A DNA stretch of 64,000 bases from Phyllobacterium chamaecytisi (GCF_020164455.1 NZ_JAIQWW010000021.1:1-64000); one strand, 5' to 3'; positions 8,707-17,940 are shown, counted from the stretch's first letter. The notes: a model not told the origin generated them from the sequence alone. Translations and numbers: made by a program.

Positions 8707-9882
8707 ATGGCTGTTAGAAAGCGTCTGGTTATCAATTTTACCGGCTATGAAGGGTTGCATCCTGACAGGGTGCGCGGCCGGTATTTGAACAGCTCCGCCG
8801 ACTTCAGCCGCCTCTGGAATGCGAAGACGAAGACCGGACCGATGCTGGCCGAGGGGTTGAACATCGCTTCGATGCATATCGAGACCACCGGCGCAAATTG
8901 GCAGACCGAAACGGAATTCTGCCAATATGGCAGCGCCGATATTTTCGACGCCTACGCTGCGAGAAACGTGGCGACGCGTTTTGCCACGGGGCTCATGGCA
9001 TTCCTCGATATCATCTTGAGTGGTACGTTCTTTCGCTATCTCTGGACGAGTTGGCGGTTCTGCATCTTCTTCCTGTGGCCGTTTGCCTTCGCCTGCTTCG
9101 TCACGCTGGTGACAATCTGCCTTGGCCTGTTGCCATTGTTGGGCGGGTTCAACGCACTACATCTGATCTGGACAATACCACTGGCATTGCTGTTCGGCCG
9201 GCTGCTGGTCCGTTGGCCAGGCGACAAGGTGTTCTTCTCCTATCTGCTAGATGATTGGACCGCCGCCTCCGATCGTATTCACCACCGCAATCCGAGACTG
9301 TTGCAACGCAGACGCGAGTTTGCGGAGCATCTCGTGCATAAATTGCAAACGAGTGATGCCAATGAGGTTGTAATCGTCGCGCATAGCCTTGGGACGGTTC
9401 CTGCCGTGGAGGCCATAGCCGATGTCTGGCGCAGCAACCCGCAACTTCTAAAACAAAAGCCTGTATCTCTGCTGGCCGCAGGCTCATGCCTGCTGATGAT
9501 CGCCTTTCATCCGCGCGCGACGAGCTTGCGCGAAGATACAAGGGTCGTCTTCGAGGAGACGCCGGTGCTCTGGGCCGAATTTCAGACCATCACCGATATC
9601 ATTCATTTCTATAAGTCGGATCCCGCAGCTGCTCTTGGAATAACCCCGCTCGACCAGCCGATTATCCGGCAAGTTCGTTTCAAGAATATTCACAGTGCTA
9701 CGCGTTATGCGCGTGCGAAGGCCAATTTCTTCAAGATGCATTTGTTGTTTCTGAAGGGCGCACAAATCCGCAATCCTTACGATATGGGGATGTTCGTGCA
9801 GGGCCCGTTCGCATTCAGGGATCTTGTGACGACCTATCGGGAAAGTGGTGTGCCGCTTGATGCAGCCGGCGCCTTCATTTGA
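8707..9882 (+). CDS. Membrane-associated alpha/beta-hydrolase-like protein
   Basis: A 391-residue protein (ATG at 8707, with AGAGA upstream; the longer frame from 8596 lacks a ribosome site). After a soluble N-terminal part it has two or three membrane-spanning stretches at about residues 110-180 (FCIFFLWPFAFACFVTLV and LHLIWTIPLALLFG). The C-terminal half carries VVIVAHSLGTVPAVEAI, a nucleophile elbow of the alpha/beta-hydrolase type (A-H-S-L-G). This suggests a lipase- or esterase-like membrane enzyme; the acid and histidine of a triad could not be assigned. It is convergent with the MaoC gene and has no functional partners nearby. Confidence 0.6.
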   Translation: MAVRKRLVINFTGYEGLHPDRVRGRYLNSSADFSRLWNAKTKTGPMLAEGLNIASMHIETTGANWQTETEFCQYGSADIFDAYAARNVATRFATGLMAFLDIILSGTFFRYLWTSWRFCIFFLWPFAFACFVTLVTICLGLLPLLGGFNALHLIWTIPLALLFGRLLVRWPGDKVFFSYLLDDWTAASDRIHHRNPRLLQRRREFAEHLVHKLQTSDANEVVIVAHSLGTVPAVEAIADVWRSNPQLLKQKPVSLLAAGSCLLMIAFHPRATSLREDTRVVFEETPVLWAEFQTITDIIHFYKSDPAAALGITPLDQPIIRQVRFKNIHSATRYARAKANFFKMHLLFLKGAQIRNPYDMGMFVQGPFAFRDLVTTYRESGVPLDAAGAFI

Positions 9883-9889
9883 CGCCGGT

Positions 9890-10369
9890 TCAATCCATTT
9901 CCGGTGGATGCTCGAGCACCGCGATAGTCAGCCAATTGGCGACGAGCGCGGGCTTGAGCGAGTTTTCGATCTCGAGCGTTACTTCATAATTGTTGAGAAC
10001 ACGGCCCGAAGGGCGGATATCGGCATCCACGAGCTTGAAGCGGGCACGTACGCGCTTGCCGGATTTTACCGGCGCCATGAAGCGCACTTTGTCGAAACCG
10101 TAATTGATGCCCATAGTCGCGCCTTCGATCATCGGGAGCGCCTCATAGGCCAATGTCGACAGCAGCGAGATCGTCAGAAAACCATGGGCGATAGTGCCGC
10201 CAAAGGGCGTTTCCGCGGCGCGTTCCGGATCGGTGTGAATAAACTGATGATCATCGGTTGCGTCAGCGAACAGATTGATCATCTCCTGGCTGACGACGCG
10301 CCACTCCGAGCAGCCGATTTCGGTTCCGATGGCCGCCGTCAGTTGCTTGAGCGTAACCGCTTCTTTCAT
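9890..10369 (-). CDS. MaoC family (R)-specific hydratase-like protein
   Basis: A 159-residue single hot-dog-fold protein of the MaoC dehydratase family. The catalytic hydratase motif is present: ATDDHQFIHTDPERA (Asp and His about residues 40-45), followed by FGGTIAHGFLTISLL. Such proteins add water to enoyl-CoA, often giving (R)-3-hydroxyacyl-CoA for polyhydroxyalkanoate or fatty-acid metabolism. The gene lies alone between a convergent membrane protein and the Hsp70-like gene, 78 bases beyond the latter's stop. The exact acyl substrate is unknown. Confidence 0.85.
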   Translation of the reverse strand: MKEAVTLKQLTAAIGTEIGCSEWRVVSQEMINLFADATDDHQFIHTDPERAAETPFGGTIAHGFLTISLLSTLAYEALPMIEGATMGINYGFDKVRFMAPVKSGKRVRARFKLVDADIRPSGRVLNNYEVTLEIENSLKPALVANWLTIAVLEHPPEMD

Positions 10370-10447
10370 AATCCCGTTTCCAACTGCATTCTCGAAACTG
10401 TTCGATAGACCGTTGCGGCCAGATTGTCATCCCTCAAGAATTTGAGA

Positions 10448-11737
10448 CTAAGCGGTCCACTGCTTGATGTCGTCGCGCTCGCCGATCAGTGCAAGGCCGT
10501 GAGCAATCGACAGAAGTTCGCCGCCGCTCTCGATTCGATCGTGGTCGAACCGCTCTGTAAAAATGCGACGGACCGCCGGAACGAAGGATGTACCTCCGGT
10601 CAGGAATATCTTGTCGATATGGGCAGGAGAGGTCTTCGTCTTTTCGAGCACATCATCAAGCGCGCCTTCGATACGTGCCAGATCGCTGGCGATCCAGCCT
10701 TCGAAGTCGGAGCGGCGGATAGTCTTGTGGCCCCCGCGCCCGAGAGGTGCAAATTCGAACGCCGCTTCGTCTGCCGATGAAAGCGCTATCTTGGTGGCAG
10801 ACACGGCCTGATAGAGCGGATACCCTTCGTCGTGGTCGACCAGATCAACAAAAATCTCCAGCTTTTCCGGCTCAAGGCTGTCACGCACGAGTTTTTTCAA
10901 AGCGGCAAACTCGCGCGAGGTCTTGAAGATAGAAAGCTGGTTCCAGCGGCCGAAATTCGCATACCACGAGGCGGGGACTTCGAGGGTCTTGTCGAAGCTT
11001 CGAAACAAGCTGCCTTTGCCTATCTGCGGCGCGACGATCTGGTCGATCATGCGATAATCGAAATGGTCGCCGGCAACGCCTACGCCAGAATGGCCGATCG
11101 GTGTCGCGCTGAGCTTTCCGGCCGATGTTTCGAAGCGAATGATCGAATAGTCGGTCGTGCCACCGCCGAAATCGGCGACGAGCACCGTCGCGTCGGATTT
11201 GAGATTTTGGGCGAAATAGAATGCTGCTGCAACTGGCTCATAGACGAAGTGGATTTCTGGAAATCCAAAGCGCGTCAAGGCTTCGTTGTAGCGCTCGGTC
11301 GCCAGCGTCGGATCTGGATTTGCGCCGGCGAAATGTACGGGGCGTCCGGTGACCACACGCGTGATGTCCGAAGGCCAGTTGTCGTCTGCATAGACTTTGA
11401 GGCGCCGCAGGAATATCTCCATCAGGTCCTCGAAAGTCTGGCGCTTGGCGAAGATCAAAGTGCCCTGGAACAGCGCACTTGCGGCAAAAGTCTTGATGGA
11501 TTGCAGGAAGCGGCATTCGCCGGGATGGTCGATAAACTGCCGGATGGCTGCATGTCCGGCCTCGACTTTCAAAGCGGATGCGCCTGCGAGGGGATCCTTC
11601 ATAAAGGACAAGGCGGTTCGCATGCTGTCGGCGGTGCCGGCCGCACTGGTGAAGGCCAGCGAGCGGGTCGACGATCCATCGGCCAAGGCCATAACCGTAT
11701 TTGTCGTGCCAAAGTCGAAACCCAGCGCCTGAGCCAT
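10448..11737 (-). CDS. Hsp70 family protein (YegD-like)
   Basis: A 429-residue protein with an actin-like ATPase fold: the phosphate-1 loop GFDFGTTNTVMAL at the N-terminus, phosphate-2 VLVADFGGGTTDYSII near residue 195, and an adenosine-binding segment FLTGGTSFVP near residue 390. It has no DnaK-type substrate-binding domain, as in YegD. The start at 11737 is preceded by AAGGAG; the frame remains open another 86 codons upstream without a ribosome site. Its role as a chaperone is uncertain because the peptide-binding part is absent. Confidence 0.85.
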   Translation of the reverse strand: MAQALGFDFGTTNTVMALADGSSTRSLAFTSAAGTADSMRTALSFMKDPLAGASALKVEAGHAAIRQFIDHPGECRFLQSIKTFAASALFQGTLIFAKRQTFEDLMEIFLRRLKVYADDNWPSDITRVVTGRPVHFAGANPDPTLATERYNEALTRFGFPEIHFVYEPVAAAFYFAQNLKSDATVLVADFGGGTTDYSIIRFETSAGKLSATPIGHSGVGVAGDHFDYRMIDQIVAPQIGKGSLFRSFDKTLEVPASWYANFGRWNQLSIFKTSREFAALKKLVRDSLEPEKLEIFVDLVDHDEGYPLYQAVSATKIALSSADEAAFEFAPLGRGGHKTIRRSDFEGWIASDLARIEGALDDVLEKTKTSPAHIDKIFLTGGTSFVPAVRRIFTERFDHDRIESGGELLSIAHGLALIGERDDIKQWTA

Positions 11738-11855
11738 GGCAGCGCTCCTTTTGTACCGGAAATTGAGTGGTCGAGAATCTATGAAGGGCCGCGCAAAACA
11801 CCGCCTCGAATGGGAGCGCGCGTCATGGCATAGCGGGGCGGTGGATGCAAGAGAC

Positions 11856-12767
11856 CTAGGCTTGAACGTGCGGATGTTCGGTATTTTTGATGAAATCCAC
11901 AAAAGCCCGAAGCGGTGCAGGCATATGTCTGCGGCTCGGATAGTAGAGACGCGGGCCCGTAAAACTCTGCCACCAAGGGTCAAGCACAGGGACAAGCTCG
12001 CCGCTGGCGATGGCCGGGCTCAAATATTCCTCAAATGTATAGATCAGCCCGATACCGGCAATGGCAGCGCCAATGCCGATGTCCGCAGTCGAGGCAATAA
12101 GCGGACCTTTGGGCGTGATTTTTAACAGCTTGCCGTTTCGCTCGAATTCCCAGTTTAGAACCACGCCACTGGCAAAGCGGTGACGTATGCAAGCGTGATG
12201 GATGAGATCGCGTGGATGCTCGAGCTTGCCGTTGTTTGCGAGGTACGATGGTGCTGCCGCAACCATGAAGCGCTGGGTGCGGGGGCCTATCGGGATTGCG
12301 ATCATATCGCGCTCGATGCTTTCGTCATAGCGTATCCCCGCATCAAAGCCTGCCGCCAGCACATCGATGAAAGTGTCGATGGCTGAAATCTCCAGCGTGA
12401 TTCCGGGATGTGAGGCAAGGAAGCGGTTGATGATTGGCGGCAGGATCTTCTGCGCCACGACGATCGGCACATTGAGCTTGAGCGTGCCGGTGGGGCTGTC
12501 GCGAAAATTATTGAGAGCATCGAGCGCTCCGGCAATCTCTCCCAGCGCCGGGTCAAGACGTTCGAGCAGCTGCGTTCCGGCCTCGGTTGGTGTGACGCTG
12601 CGCGTTGTGCGGTTGAGCAATCGCACGCCAACACGCGCTTCCAGCCGGCGAATGGCTTCGCTCAAAGAGGACGGCGACACACCGCGGATCGCGGCCGCCG
12701 CGCGGAAACTGCGCGTATGCGCGACCGCTACCAAAGCACCAAGGTCGGATAGGTCAGGCTCATTCAT
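11856..12767 (-). CDS. LysR family transcriptional regulator
   Basis: A 303-residue LysR-type regulator. The N-terminal winged helix (FRAAAAIRGVSPSSLSEAIR, then LLNRTTRSVTPTEAG) fits the PbgR/DmlR-like branch often paired with oxidoreductases. The C-terminal effector domain begins near residue 90. The ATG at 12767 starts MNEPDLSDL, typical of the family; an upstream frame from 12797 is an extension. It is transcribed away from the aldo/keto reductase gene, and the 100-base gap between them probably holds its operator. Effector unknown. Confidence 0.88.
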   Translation of the reverse strand: MNEPDLSDLGALVAVAHTRSFRAAAAIRGVSPSSLSEAIRRLEARVGVRLLNRTTRSVTPTEAGTQLLERLDPALGEIAGALDALNNFRDSPTGTLKLNVPIVVAQKILPPIINRFLASHPGITLEISAIDTFIDVLAAGFDAGIRYDESIERDMIAIPIGPRTQRFMVAAAPSYLANNGKLEHPRDLIHHACIRHRFASGVVLNWEFERNGKLLKITPKGPLIASTADIGIGAAIAGIGLIYTFEEYLSPAIASGELVPVLDPWWQSFTGPRLYYPSRRHMPAPLRAFVDFIKNTEHPHVQA

Positions 12768-12867
12768 TGTGCATTTTTCCAAACAACCCGTACACAATAG
12801 ACGGGATTATCGCACAAACATAGTTGTTTTATATTGATCGGCAACGTTGAAAAACCGGAGTTAGAAT

Positions 12868-13872
12868 ATGCAATATCGTCAACTTGGAAAAACCGGACCG
12901 CGCGTTTCCGAAATCGGTCTCGGCTGCATGGGCATGTCGGGTATTTATGGACCCTCCGATCGCGCCGAAAGCATCGCGACCATTCATGCCTCGCTTGATG
13001 CAGGAATCAATCTTCTCGATACGGGGGATTTCTACGGCCAAGGCCACAATGAGCTGTTGATTGCCGAGGCCTTGAAGGGCAAGAAGCGCGAAGACGTGGT
13101 CATCAGCGTCAAATATGGCGGTCTTCGCGATCCCGCGGGCGGTTGGTCCGGCTTTGATGCGAGGCCGCAAGCGACCAAGAATTTCCTCGCTTATTCGTTG
13201 CAACGCCTGGATGTCGACTATATCGACATATATCGGCCGGCAAGACTCGATCCCAATGTGCCGATCGAAGATACGATTGGTGCGATCGCCGACATGGTCA
13301 AGGCCGGTTATATCAAGCATATTGGCCTGTCCGAGGTTGGTTCGGCAACCATCCGGAAGGCCGCGGCCGTGCATCCGATCGTCGACCTGCAGATCGAGTA
13401 TTCGCTGATTTCGCGCGGCATCGAGAATGGTATTCTCCAGACCTGCCGCGAACTCGGGATCGGGATCACCGCCTACGGGGTGCTTTCACGCGGTCTGATC
13501 AGCGGGCATTGGAAAAAGGGTAACACGAATCCGGGCGATTTCCGCACGCATAGCCCGCGGTTTCAAGGGGACAATGTCGACAAGAACCTGGCGCTGGTCG
13601 AGGCCCTGCAGAAAATTGCAGCCAGCAAGGGTGTGACGGTGGCGCAGATCGCCATCGCCTGGGTCGCGGCGCAGGGCGAGGACATCATACCGGTGATCGG
13701 TGCGCGACGGCGCGACCGGTTGAGTGAAGCGCTGGGCGCACTCGACATCAAGCTTACGAGAGATGACCTAGGCGCTATCGAGAATGCCGTGCCCAAAGGC
13801 GCCGCCGCCGGGACGCGCTACGCCGAAGTGCAGATGGCACATCTCGACAGCGAAGTTGGCGCTCACCATTGA
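12868..13872 (+). CDS. Aldo/keto reductase
   Basis: A 334-residue NADP-dependent aldo/keto reductase with a TIM-barrel fold. The catalytic Asp and Tyr are in NLLDTGDFYGQGHNE (about residues 48-62) and the Lys in VVISVKYG. The usual catalytic His region reads DYIDIYRPARLDP, so the His of the classic tetrad is replaced, as in the YakC/AKR13-like branch. NADP-binding residues near the C-terminus include IPVIGARRRDRLSEAL. The start is ATG with GGAG upstream. It is divergent from a LysR gene that probably controls it, and ends in a strong terminator. Substrate unknown. Confidence 0.9.
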   Translation: MQYRQLGKTGPRVSEIGLGCMGMSGIYGPSDRAESIATIHASLDAGINLLDTGDFYGQGHNELLIAEALKGKKREDVVISVKYGGLRDPAGGWSGFDARPQATKNFLAYSLQRLDVDYIDIYRPARLDPNVPIEDTIGAIADMVKAGYIKHIGLSEVGSATIRKAAAVHPIVDLQIEYSLISRGIENGILQTCRELGIGITAYGVLSRGLISGHWKKGNTNPGDFRTHSPRFQGDNVDKNLALVEALQKIAASKGVTVAQIAIAWVAAQGEDIIPVIGARRRDRLSEALGALDIKLTRDDLGAIENAVPKGAAAGTRYAEVQMAHLDSEVGAHH

Positions 13873-13876
13873 GTGC

Positions 13877-13914
13877 ATATCCCGGAAGCAGCACTGTTTC
13901 CGGGATATTTTCTT
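13877..13914 (+). terminator. Terminator of the aldo/keto reductase gene
   Basis: A perfect 11-base-pair stem (ATATCCCGGAA with TTCCGGGATAT) and ten-base loop is followed by TTTCTT. It begins four bases after the stop codon. Confidence 0.85.
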
Positions 13915-13918
13915 GTGA

Positions 13919-14587
13919 CTACATGGGTGGAACGACGCCGTTCGTGCCGACGACGACGCGTTTTGAGGTGAGGGTGCCATCGCTGTCCTTCTCGGCAGCG
14001 ACGAAGACGGTAGCACCGGGCTTCAGATCGTCCTTTGTGGCCTGTGCAAGGGTAACGATCGGCGTGCCGTCAGGAACGGCGATCTTCTTTTCGCCGCCAC
14101 GATAGGTGACCGTAAGGGTGCGGCCATCGACGTCCTTGACAGCATCTGCGACTGTGGCGTTTGTCATGCTGCTATTCGGCTTCAGATCCCATGGACGGTC
14201 GCCTTCACCTGTGCCCTTGAGTGCAGCAGGAAAGATCACCACCTCAAGCGCGCTGTTGCCCCCTTCACTTTTAGGCACGTTGGTTATCCCGACGAAATCG
14301 CCCTTCTTGATGTCATCAAGCGACGCCTTGGCGACGCCGCCGACAACCCAGCCATCACTCAAGGTGACGGTTGCATCCGGTCCCTCGCGCGTTTTCACGA
14401 CAATGGATGTGTCGTCAAAGCTCTCGATTGTTCCACGGACATTGGCCCTGTTGGACGCCTTCGTCGTCATGGTTGACTGACCCTTCTTCATCATGCTTTG
14501 AGCGCTGGCCTCCAGCGGCAGCGCCATCGCCACGCCAGCGGCCAGAGCCAGTATCGGAAGGGTCGATCTCAGCATTTTCATATCCAT
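13919..14587 (-). CDS. Secreted protein with beta-rich repeats, function unknown
   Basis: A 222-residue protein with a clear Sec signal peptide (MLRSTLPILALAAGVAMALP, cleavage expected near ASA-Q at about residue 30). The mature part holds two similar modules, each with a VRGTIESF or DGRTLTVTY strand, a charged T-V-D segment and a D-D-K-G-V turn (SLDDIKKGDFVGI and TKDDLKPGATVFV), typical of DUF5666-like OB or barrel proteins. It is presumably periplasmic. The gene follows gnd on the same strand after a 41-base gap. No catalytic residues are evident. Confidence 0.7.
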   Translation of the reverse strand: MDMKMLRSTLPILALAAGVAMALPLEASAQSMMKKGQSTMTTKASNRANVRGTIESFDDTSIVVKTREGPDATVTLSDGWVVGGVAKASLDDIKKGDFVGITNVPKSEGGNSALEVVIFPAALKGTGEGDRPWDLKPNSSMTNATVADAVKDVDGRTLTVTYRGGEKKIAVPDGTPIVTLAQATKDDLKPGATVFVAAEKDSDGTLTSKRVVVGTNGVVPPM

Positions 14588-14628
14588 GACTTTGTACTCC
14601 TGTATGCACAGGCGTCCGGCGGGCGGGA

Positions 14629-15666
14629 TTACCCAGCCGGTTTCGGCGCCTGTTTTTCCACGTGTCCGCCAAACTCACGTCGCATGGCGGACAGGATCTT
14701 GTTGGCGAAGTCGGCATTGCCGCGCGAAGAGAAGCGTTCTTGCAGGGCAGCGCTGAGAACGGGTGTCGGTACGGCCTCGTCGATCGCGGCCATGACGGTC
14801 CAGCGGCCTTCACCCGAATCCGAGACGCGCCCCTCATAGCTCGCGAGCGCGGGATCGCCATGCAAGGCATCGGCTGTGAGGTCGAGAAGCCACGAACTGA
14901 CGACGCTGCCGCGACGCCATACTTCGGCAATGTCGGGCAGGTTGAACTCGTACTGGTAATGCTCGGGGTTCTGCAACGGCGTTGTTTCGGCATCGACCTC
15001 ATGCGAGCGCAGGCCGATATCCGCATTGCGCAGAATGTTGAGGCCTTCCGCATAGGCAGCCATCAATCCGTATTCGATGCCATTATGGACCATCTTGACG
15101 AAATGTCCGGCACCATGCGGCCCGCAATGCAAGTAACCCTGATCGGCCGTGCTGCCGGCGACCGGGTTCTCCAGACGGCTTGGGGTTTCGGGTACATTGC
15201 CTTTGCCAGGAGCAAGGGCGGCAAAGATCGGGGAGAGGTGTTGAACGATATCCTTTTCGCCGCCGATCATCAGGCAATAGCCGCGTTCGAAGCCAAATAT
15301 ACCGCCGCTCGTACCAACATCGACATAGTGGATGCCGCTCGCTTTCAACTCGCCGCTGCGGCGGATGTCATCGTGATAGTAGGAATTGCCGCCATCGATG
15401 ACGATATCGTCCTTGTCGAGCAGCGGCACCAGTTGCGCCAGAACCTTGTCAACGACTGCAGCGGGCAACATCAGCCATACGGCGCGGGGCTTTGTCAGCG
15501 TCGAGACAAATTCCTGCAGCGACGTGCTGCCCTTGGCGCCGAGGCTCTGCAACTCCACCATGCTCTCGGCACGCGTATCGTAAACCACACAGTCGTGACC
15601 ATGCTTCATCAGGCGTTGCGCCATGTTGCTGCCCATACGCCCCAGTCCAATCATACCAAGCTGCAT
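14629..15666 (-). CDS. gnd: 6-phosphogluconate dehydrogenase (decarboxylating), short type
   Basis: A 345-residue enzyme of the short, often NAD-preferring 6-phosphogluconate dehydrogenase branch. It oxidises 6-phosphogluconate to ribulose 5-phosphate and CO2. The Rossmann motif is GLGRMGSNMAQRL (residues 7-19), the substrate loop is DGGNSYYHDD with DVGTSGGIFG (about 120-126), and the catalytic Lys-Asn pair is in HFVKMVHNGIEYG (about 188-200). The short form lacks the long C-terminal tail of the 470-residue enzymes. The KDPG aldolase gene at 54.3 kb serves the competing Entner-Doudoroff branch. Confidence 0.92.
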   Translation of the reverse strand: MQLGMIGLGRMGSNMAQRLMKHGHDCVVYDTRAESMVELQSLGAKGSTSLQEFVSTLTKPRAVWLMLPAAVVDKVLAQLVPLLDKDDIVIDGGNSYYHDDIRRSGELKASGIHYVDVGTSGGIFGFERGYCLMIGGEKDIVQHLSPIFAALAPGKGNVPETPSRLENPVAGSTADQGYLHCGPHGAGHFVKMVHNGIEYGLMAAYAEGLNILRNADIGLRSHEVDAETTPLQNPEHYQYEFNLPDIAEVWRRGSVVSSWLLDLTADALHGDPALASYEGRVSDSGEGRWTVMAAIDEAVPTPVLSAALQERFSSRGNADFANKILSAMRREFGGHVEKQAPKPAG

Positions 15667-15787
15667 CTCGAATCTCCGCCGAAGGGTTGGAATTGTTCAG
15701 GAGGCTACACCTAAACGGCGACAGGGCAATGCCACCGACAACGTAGGTCGGCGTATCTGGCGGCACAAGCGACGCACGTGGTCATAA

Positions 15788-16084
15788 GATCGTGATGGAA
15801 GACCATGGCCGGGGGACAGTGCCCTACGCGGCGCCGGCCTATCTGGACAGGCAGCTGTGGCGCGGGCTGGCATGGGTGTTGCGGCGCTACCCTGCTATCT
15901 CGCCGACCCTGATCCGGAACTTCGGCGCGTCGGTTCCCCACTCCCCGACATGGAGGTTTCCTTGTGGCTGCTTACACATCCGGACCTCAGGCGCGTCGCC
16001 CGGACCCGAACCGTTCTCGACTTTCTCGCATATCATCTCGGTAAACGGCGCGCGCTGATTGAGGGGCGCGAGCAGAGCAAGTGA
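15788..16084 (+). pseudogene. Remnant of a LysR-type regulator gene (3' end only)
   Basis: From about base 15850 the frame reads AGMGVAALPCYLADPDPELR and then PLPDMEVSLWLLTHPDLRR, a textbook C-terminal end of a LysR effector-binding domain. The DNA-binding domain and first two thirds of the effector domain are missing, and a stop precedes the homologous part at 15785. Only GTG or internal ATG starts exist and none has a good ribosome site. The piece lies between gnd and tRNA-Val, so the rest was probably lost by deletion. Confidence 0.65.
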
Positions 16085-16124
16085 AACAGTGTCCAGCGGC
16101 CCGATGCAGTGTCTGGGGTTCAGA

Positions 16125-16199
<75 letters not shown>

Positions 16200-16299
16200 A
16201 TCTGACGGGCGCATACACCATATTGAATTGGCTCCGTCAATAGCTGTAGGGAGAACTTATCAGGCTTTCTTCACAAGAAGGAACGAATGCCGCAGCCTA

Positions 16300-16662
16300 T
16301 CAGGCTGCGACAAGCATTTTCTCGATTTCATTGACAAGATCGCGCAGGTGGAACGGCTTGGAAAGCACCTTGGCGTCTTTCGGAGCCTTCGAATCGGCAT
16401 TGAGCGCCACGGCAGCAAAGCCAGTAATGAACATGATCTTCAGGTCGGGATCGATTTCCGAAGCGCGGCGCGCCAACTCGATACCGTCCATTTCCGGCAT
16501 GACGATATCGGTTAAAAGCAGTGAAAACGGCTCTTCGCGCAATCGATCATAGGCGCTGGCGCCATTGTCAAAATGCGTGACGTGATACCCCGCTTTCTCC
16601 AGCGCCTTGACCAGAAAGCGCCGCATATCGTTGTCATCTTCCGCAAGAAGGATTCTCTTCAT
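16300..16662 (-). CDS. cpdR: Cell-cycle response regulator CpdR
   Basis: A 120-residue single-domain receiver without an output domain. The acidic pocket is AEDD (residues 7-10), the phospho-acceptor is Asp52 in LLLTDIVMPEMDG, followed by Thr80 and Lys102 in LSKPFH. In alphaproteobacteria unphosphorylated CpdR primes the ClpXP protease for cell-cycle substrates such as CtrA; it receives phosphate through the CckA-ChpT relay. The C-terminal VAA resembles a ClpXP-type degron. The start MKRILLAEDD is chosen over an upstream in-frame ATG at 16686. Position beside tRNA-Val and an hutG-like gene matches what I recall of Brucella relatives. Confidence 0.88.
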   Translation of the reverse strand: MKRILLAEDDNDMRRFLVKALEKAGYHVTHFDNGASAYDRLREEPFSLLLTDIVMPEMDGIELARRASEIDPDLKIMFITGFAAVALNADSKAPKDAKVLSKPFHLRDLVNEIEKMLVAA

Positions 16663-16937
16663 CAGTCCGTCCGAATTGGTTAGCACCCGATCATCCCCAG
16701 ATCAGCGTCCATCACGATTCAAGAAACGCTTTTTTGGTAAAGATCGCGTGAATGATTTGCTAGAAATAAGCGTGAACGCTGCAAAAGTCGAGGTGCCGTT
16801 TCGCGGGAAAAGCACCCCAACAGGTGTAACTTGCATACGTCAGAAAGTTGGTCATGGTGGACCGTTGGTCAATTCCATCTGAAGGAAACTTGATCTAGAG
16901 TGGTACCATAAACAGTAGTGAACCTTCGAAGTGAGCG

Positions 16938-17828
16938 ATGACGGCCGAGCGTGATTTTCCTGACAGCCTGCCTTACGAATTGCGGCAACCGTCCGATCAA
17001 CGCATTCCGTTCGTTTTCAATTCACCCCATAGCGGACGATATTATCCGGCCGCCTTCCTGCAGCAATCGCAACTCGATCCGCACACGATCCGGCGTTCGG
17101 AAGATTGCTTTGTCGATCAGCTGTTTGCCTCAGCGGTTATGATCGGCGCACCCTTGGTGGTGGCGCATTTTCCACGGGCCTATCTCGATGTGAACCGCGA
17201 GCCTTACGAGCTCGATGCTAAAATGTTTTTTGAACCGCTGCCCTCGTACGCCAATGGGCATTCCGCCCGGGTTGCGGGTGGTCTGGGCACAATTCCGCGC
17301 CTTGTCGGCGAAGGGCAGGAAATTTATGCGCATAAGCTCCACATCGATGAGGCGCTGAGCCGTATAGAAACAATCTACAGGCCATATCACGCGCTCCTTG
17401 GAGATATTCTCGTTAAAACGCGCGAACGCTTTGGCTATGGCGTCCTTGTCGATTGTCATTCGATGCCGACAGGCATTCGTTTTCCAGAAAGCGGTATGCG
17501 CCCGGATTTCATTATCGGCGACCGGTTTGGCACAAGCTGTGCGCCAGAGCTTGCAAACGCAGCGATCCAGCTGCTTCGGGAGATGGGCTATGTGGTCGCC
17601 CACAACAAACCTTACGCGGGCGGTTATATCACCGAGCACTACGGGCGGCCACTCAAGCAGTTTCATGCCCTGCAGATCGAGGTCAATCGCGGTCTTTACC
17701 TCAACGAACACAGTTACGAAAAAAAGGCAGGCTTCGATCAGCTGCAGCGGGATATTGCACTTTTTCTACGGGATCTCGTGTCGCTACCGGATTTCTACTT
17801 CCTGGATACGCCGCTTGCTGCCGAATAG
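16938..17828 (+). CDS. N-formylglutamate amidohydrolase family protein
   Basis: A 296-residue zinc hydrolase of the FGase family. Family signatures include VFNSPHSGRYYP (about 28-39), DLNRxPYELD-like segment YLDVNREPYELDAKMF, the metal-site VDCHSMP (about 174-180) and VGDRFGTSC-like DRFGTSC. Enzymes of this family release formate from N-formylglutamate in histidine breakdown, but the gene is not with other hut genes here, so a different N-acyl or formyl substrate is possible. It is transcribed away from cpdR. Confidence 0.85.
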   Translation: MTAERDFPDSLPYELRQPSDQRIPFVFNSPHSGRYYPAAFLQQSQLDPHTIRRSEDCFVDQLFASAVMIGAPLVVAHFPRAYLDVNREPYELDAKMFFEPLPSYANGHSARVAGGLGTIPRLVGEGQEIYAHKLHIDEALSRIETIYRPYHALLGDILVKTRERFGYGVLVDCHSMPTGIRFPESGMRPDFIIGDRFGTSCAPELANAAIQLLREMGYVVAHNKPYAGGYITEHYGRPLKQFHALQIEVNRGLYLNEHSYEKKAGFDQLQRDIALFLRDLVSLPDFYFLDTPLAAE

Positions 17829-17855
17829 CGTCTTACCAGCAGCAGATTTTTAAAC

Positions 17856-17935
17856 AAAAAAAGACCGCGCGTAAGCGCGGCCCAAGTCTAGGGAGGAAAC
17901 GCCCAAGGAGGGCATAGACAGGTCGCCCTGTCCGT
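17856..17935 (-). ncRNA. mmgR: MmgR / alpha-r8 (suhB motif) small RNA
   Basis: On the minus strand the region reads as a compact RNA of about 80 bases: an internal stem-loop with the exposed segment CUCCUUGGGCGUUUCCUCCC, then a GC-rich terminator (CCGCGC UUAC GCGCGG) followed by seven U. This is the pattern I recall for the alpha-r8 family (Rfam suhB motif), whose S. meliloti member MmgR limits polyhydroxybutyrate storage. It lies just upstream of a suhB-family gene, the context that named the motif. A sigma-70-like promoter sits at the right distance. Family assignment is from memory and not from a covariance search. Confidence 0.75.
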
Positions 17936-17940
17936 GTATC

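Noticed and set aside
10832-11833. 333-codon plus-strand frame opposite the Hsp70-like gene
   Set aside because: Shadow frame; the opposite strand carries intact ATPase motifs and a strong ribosome site.
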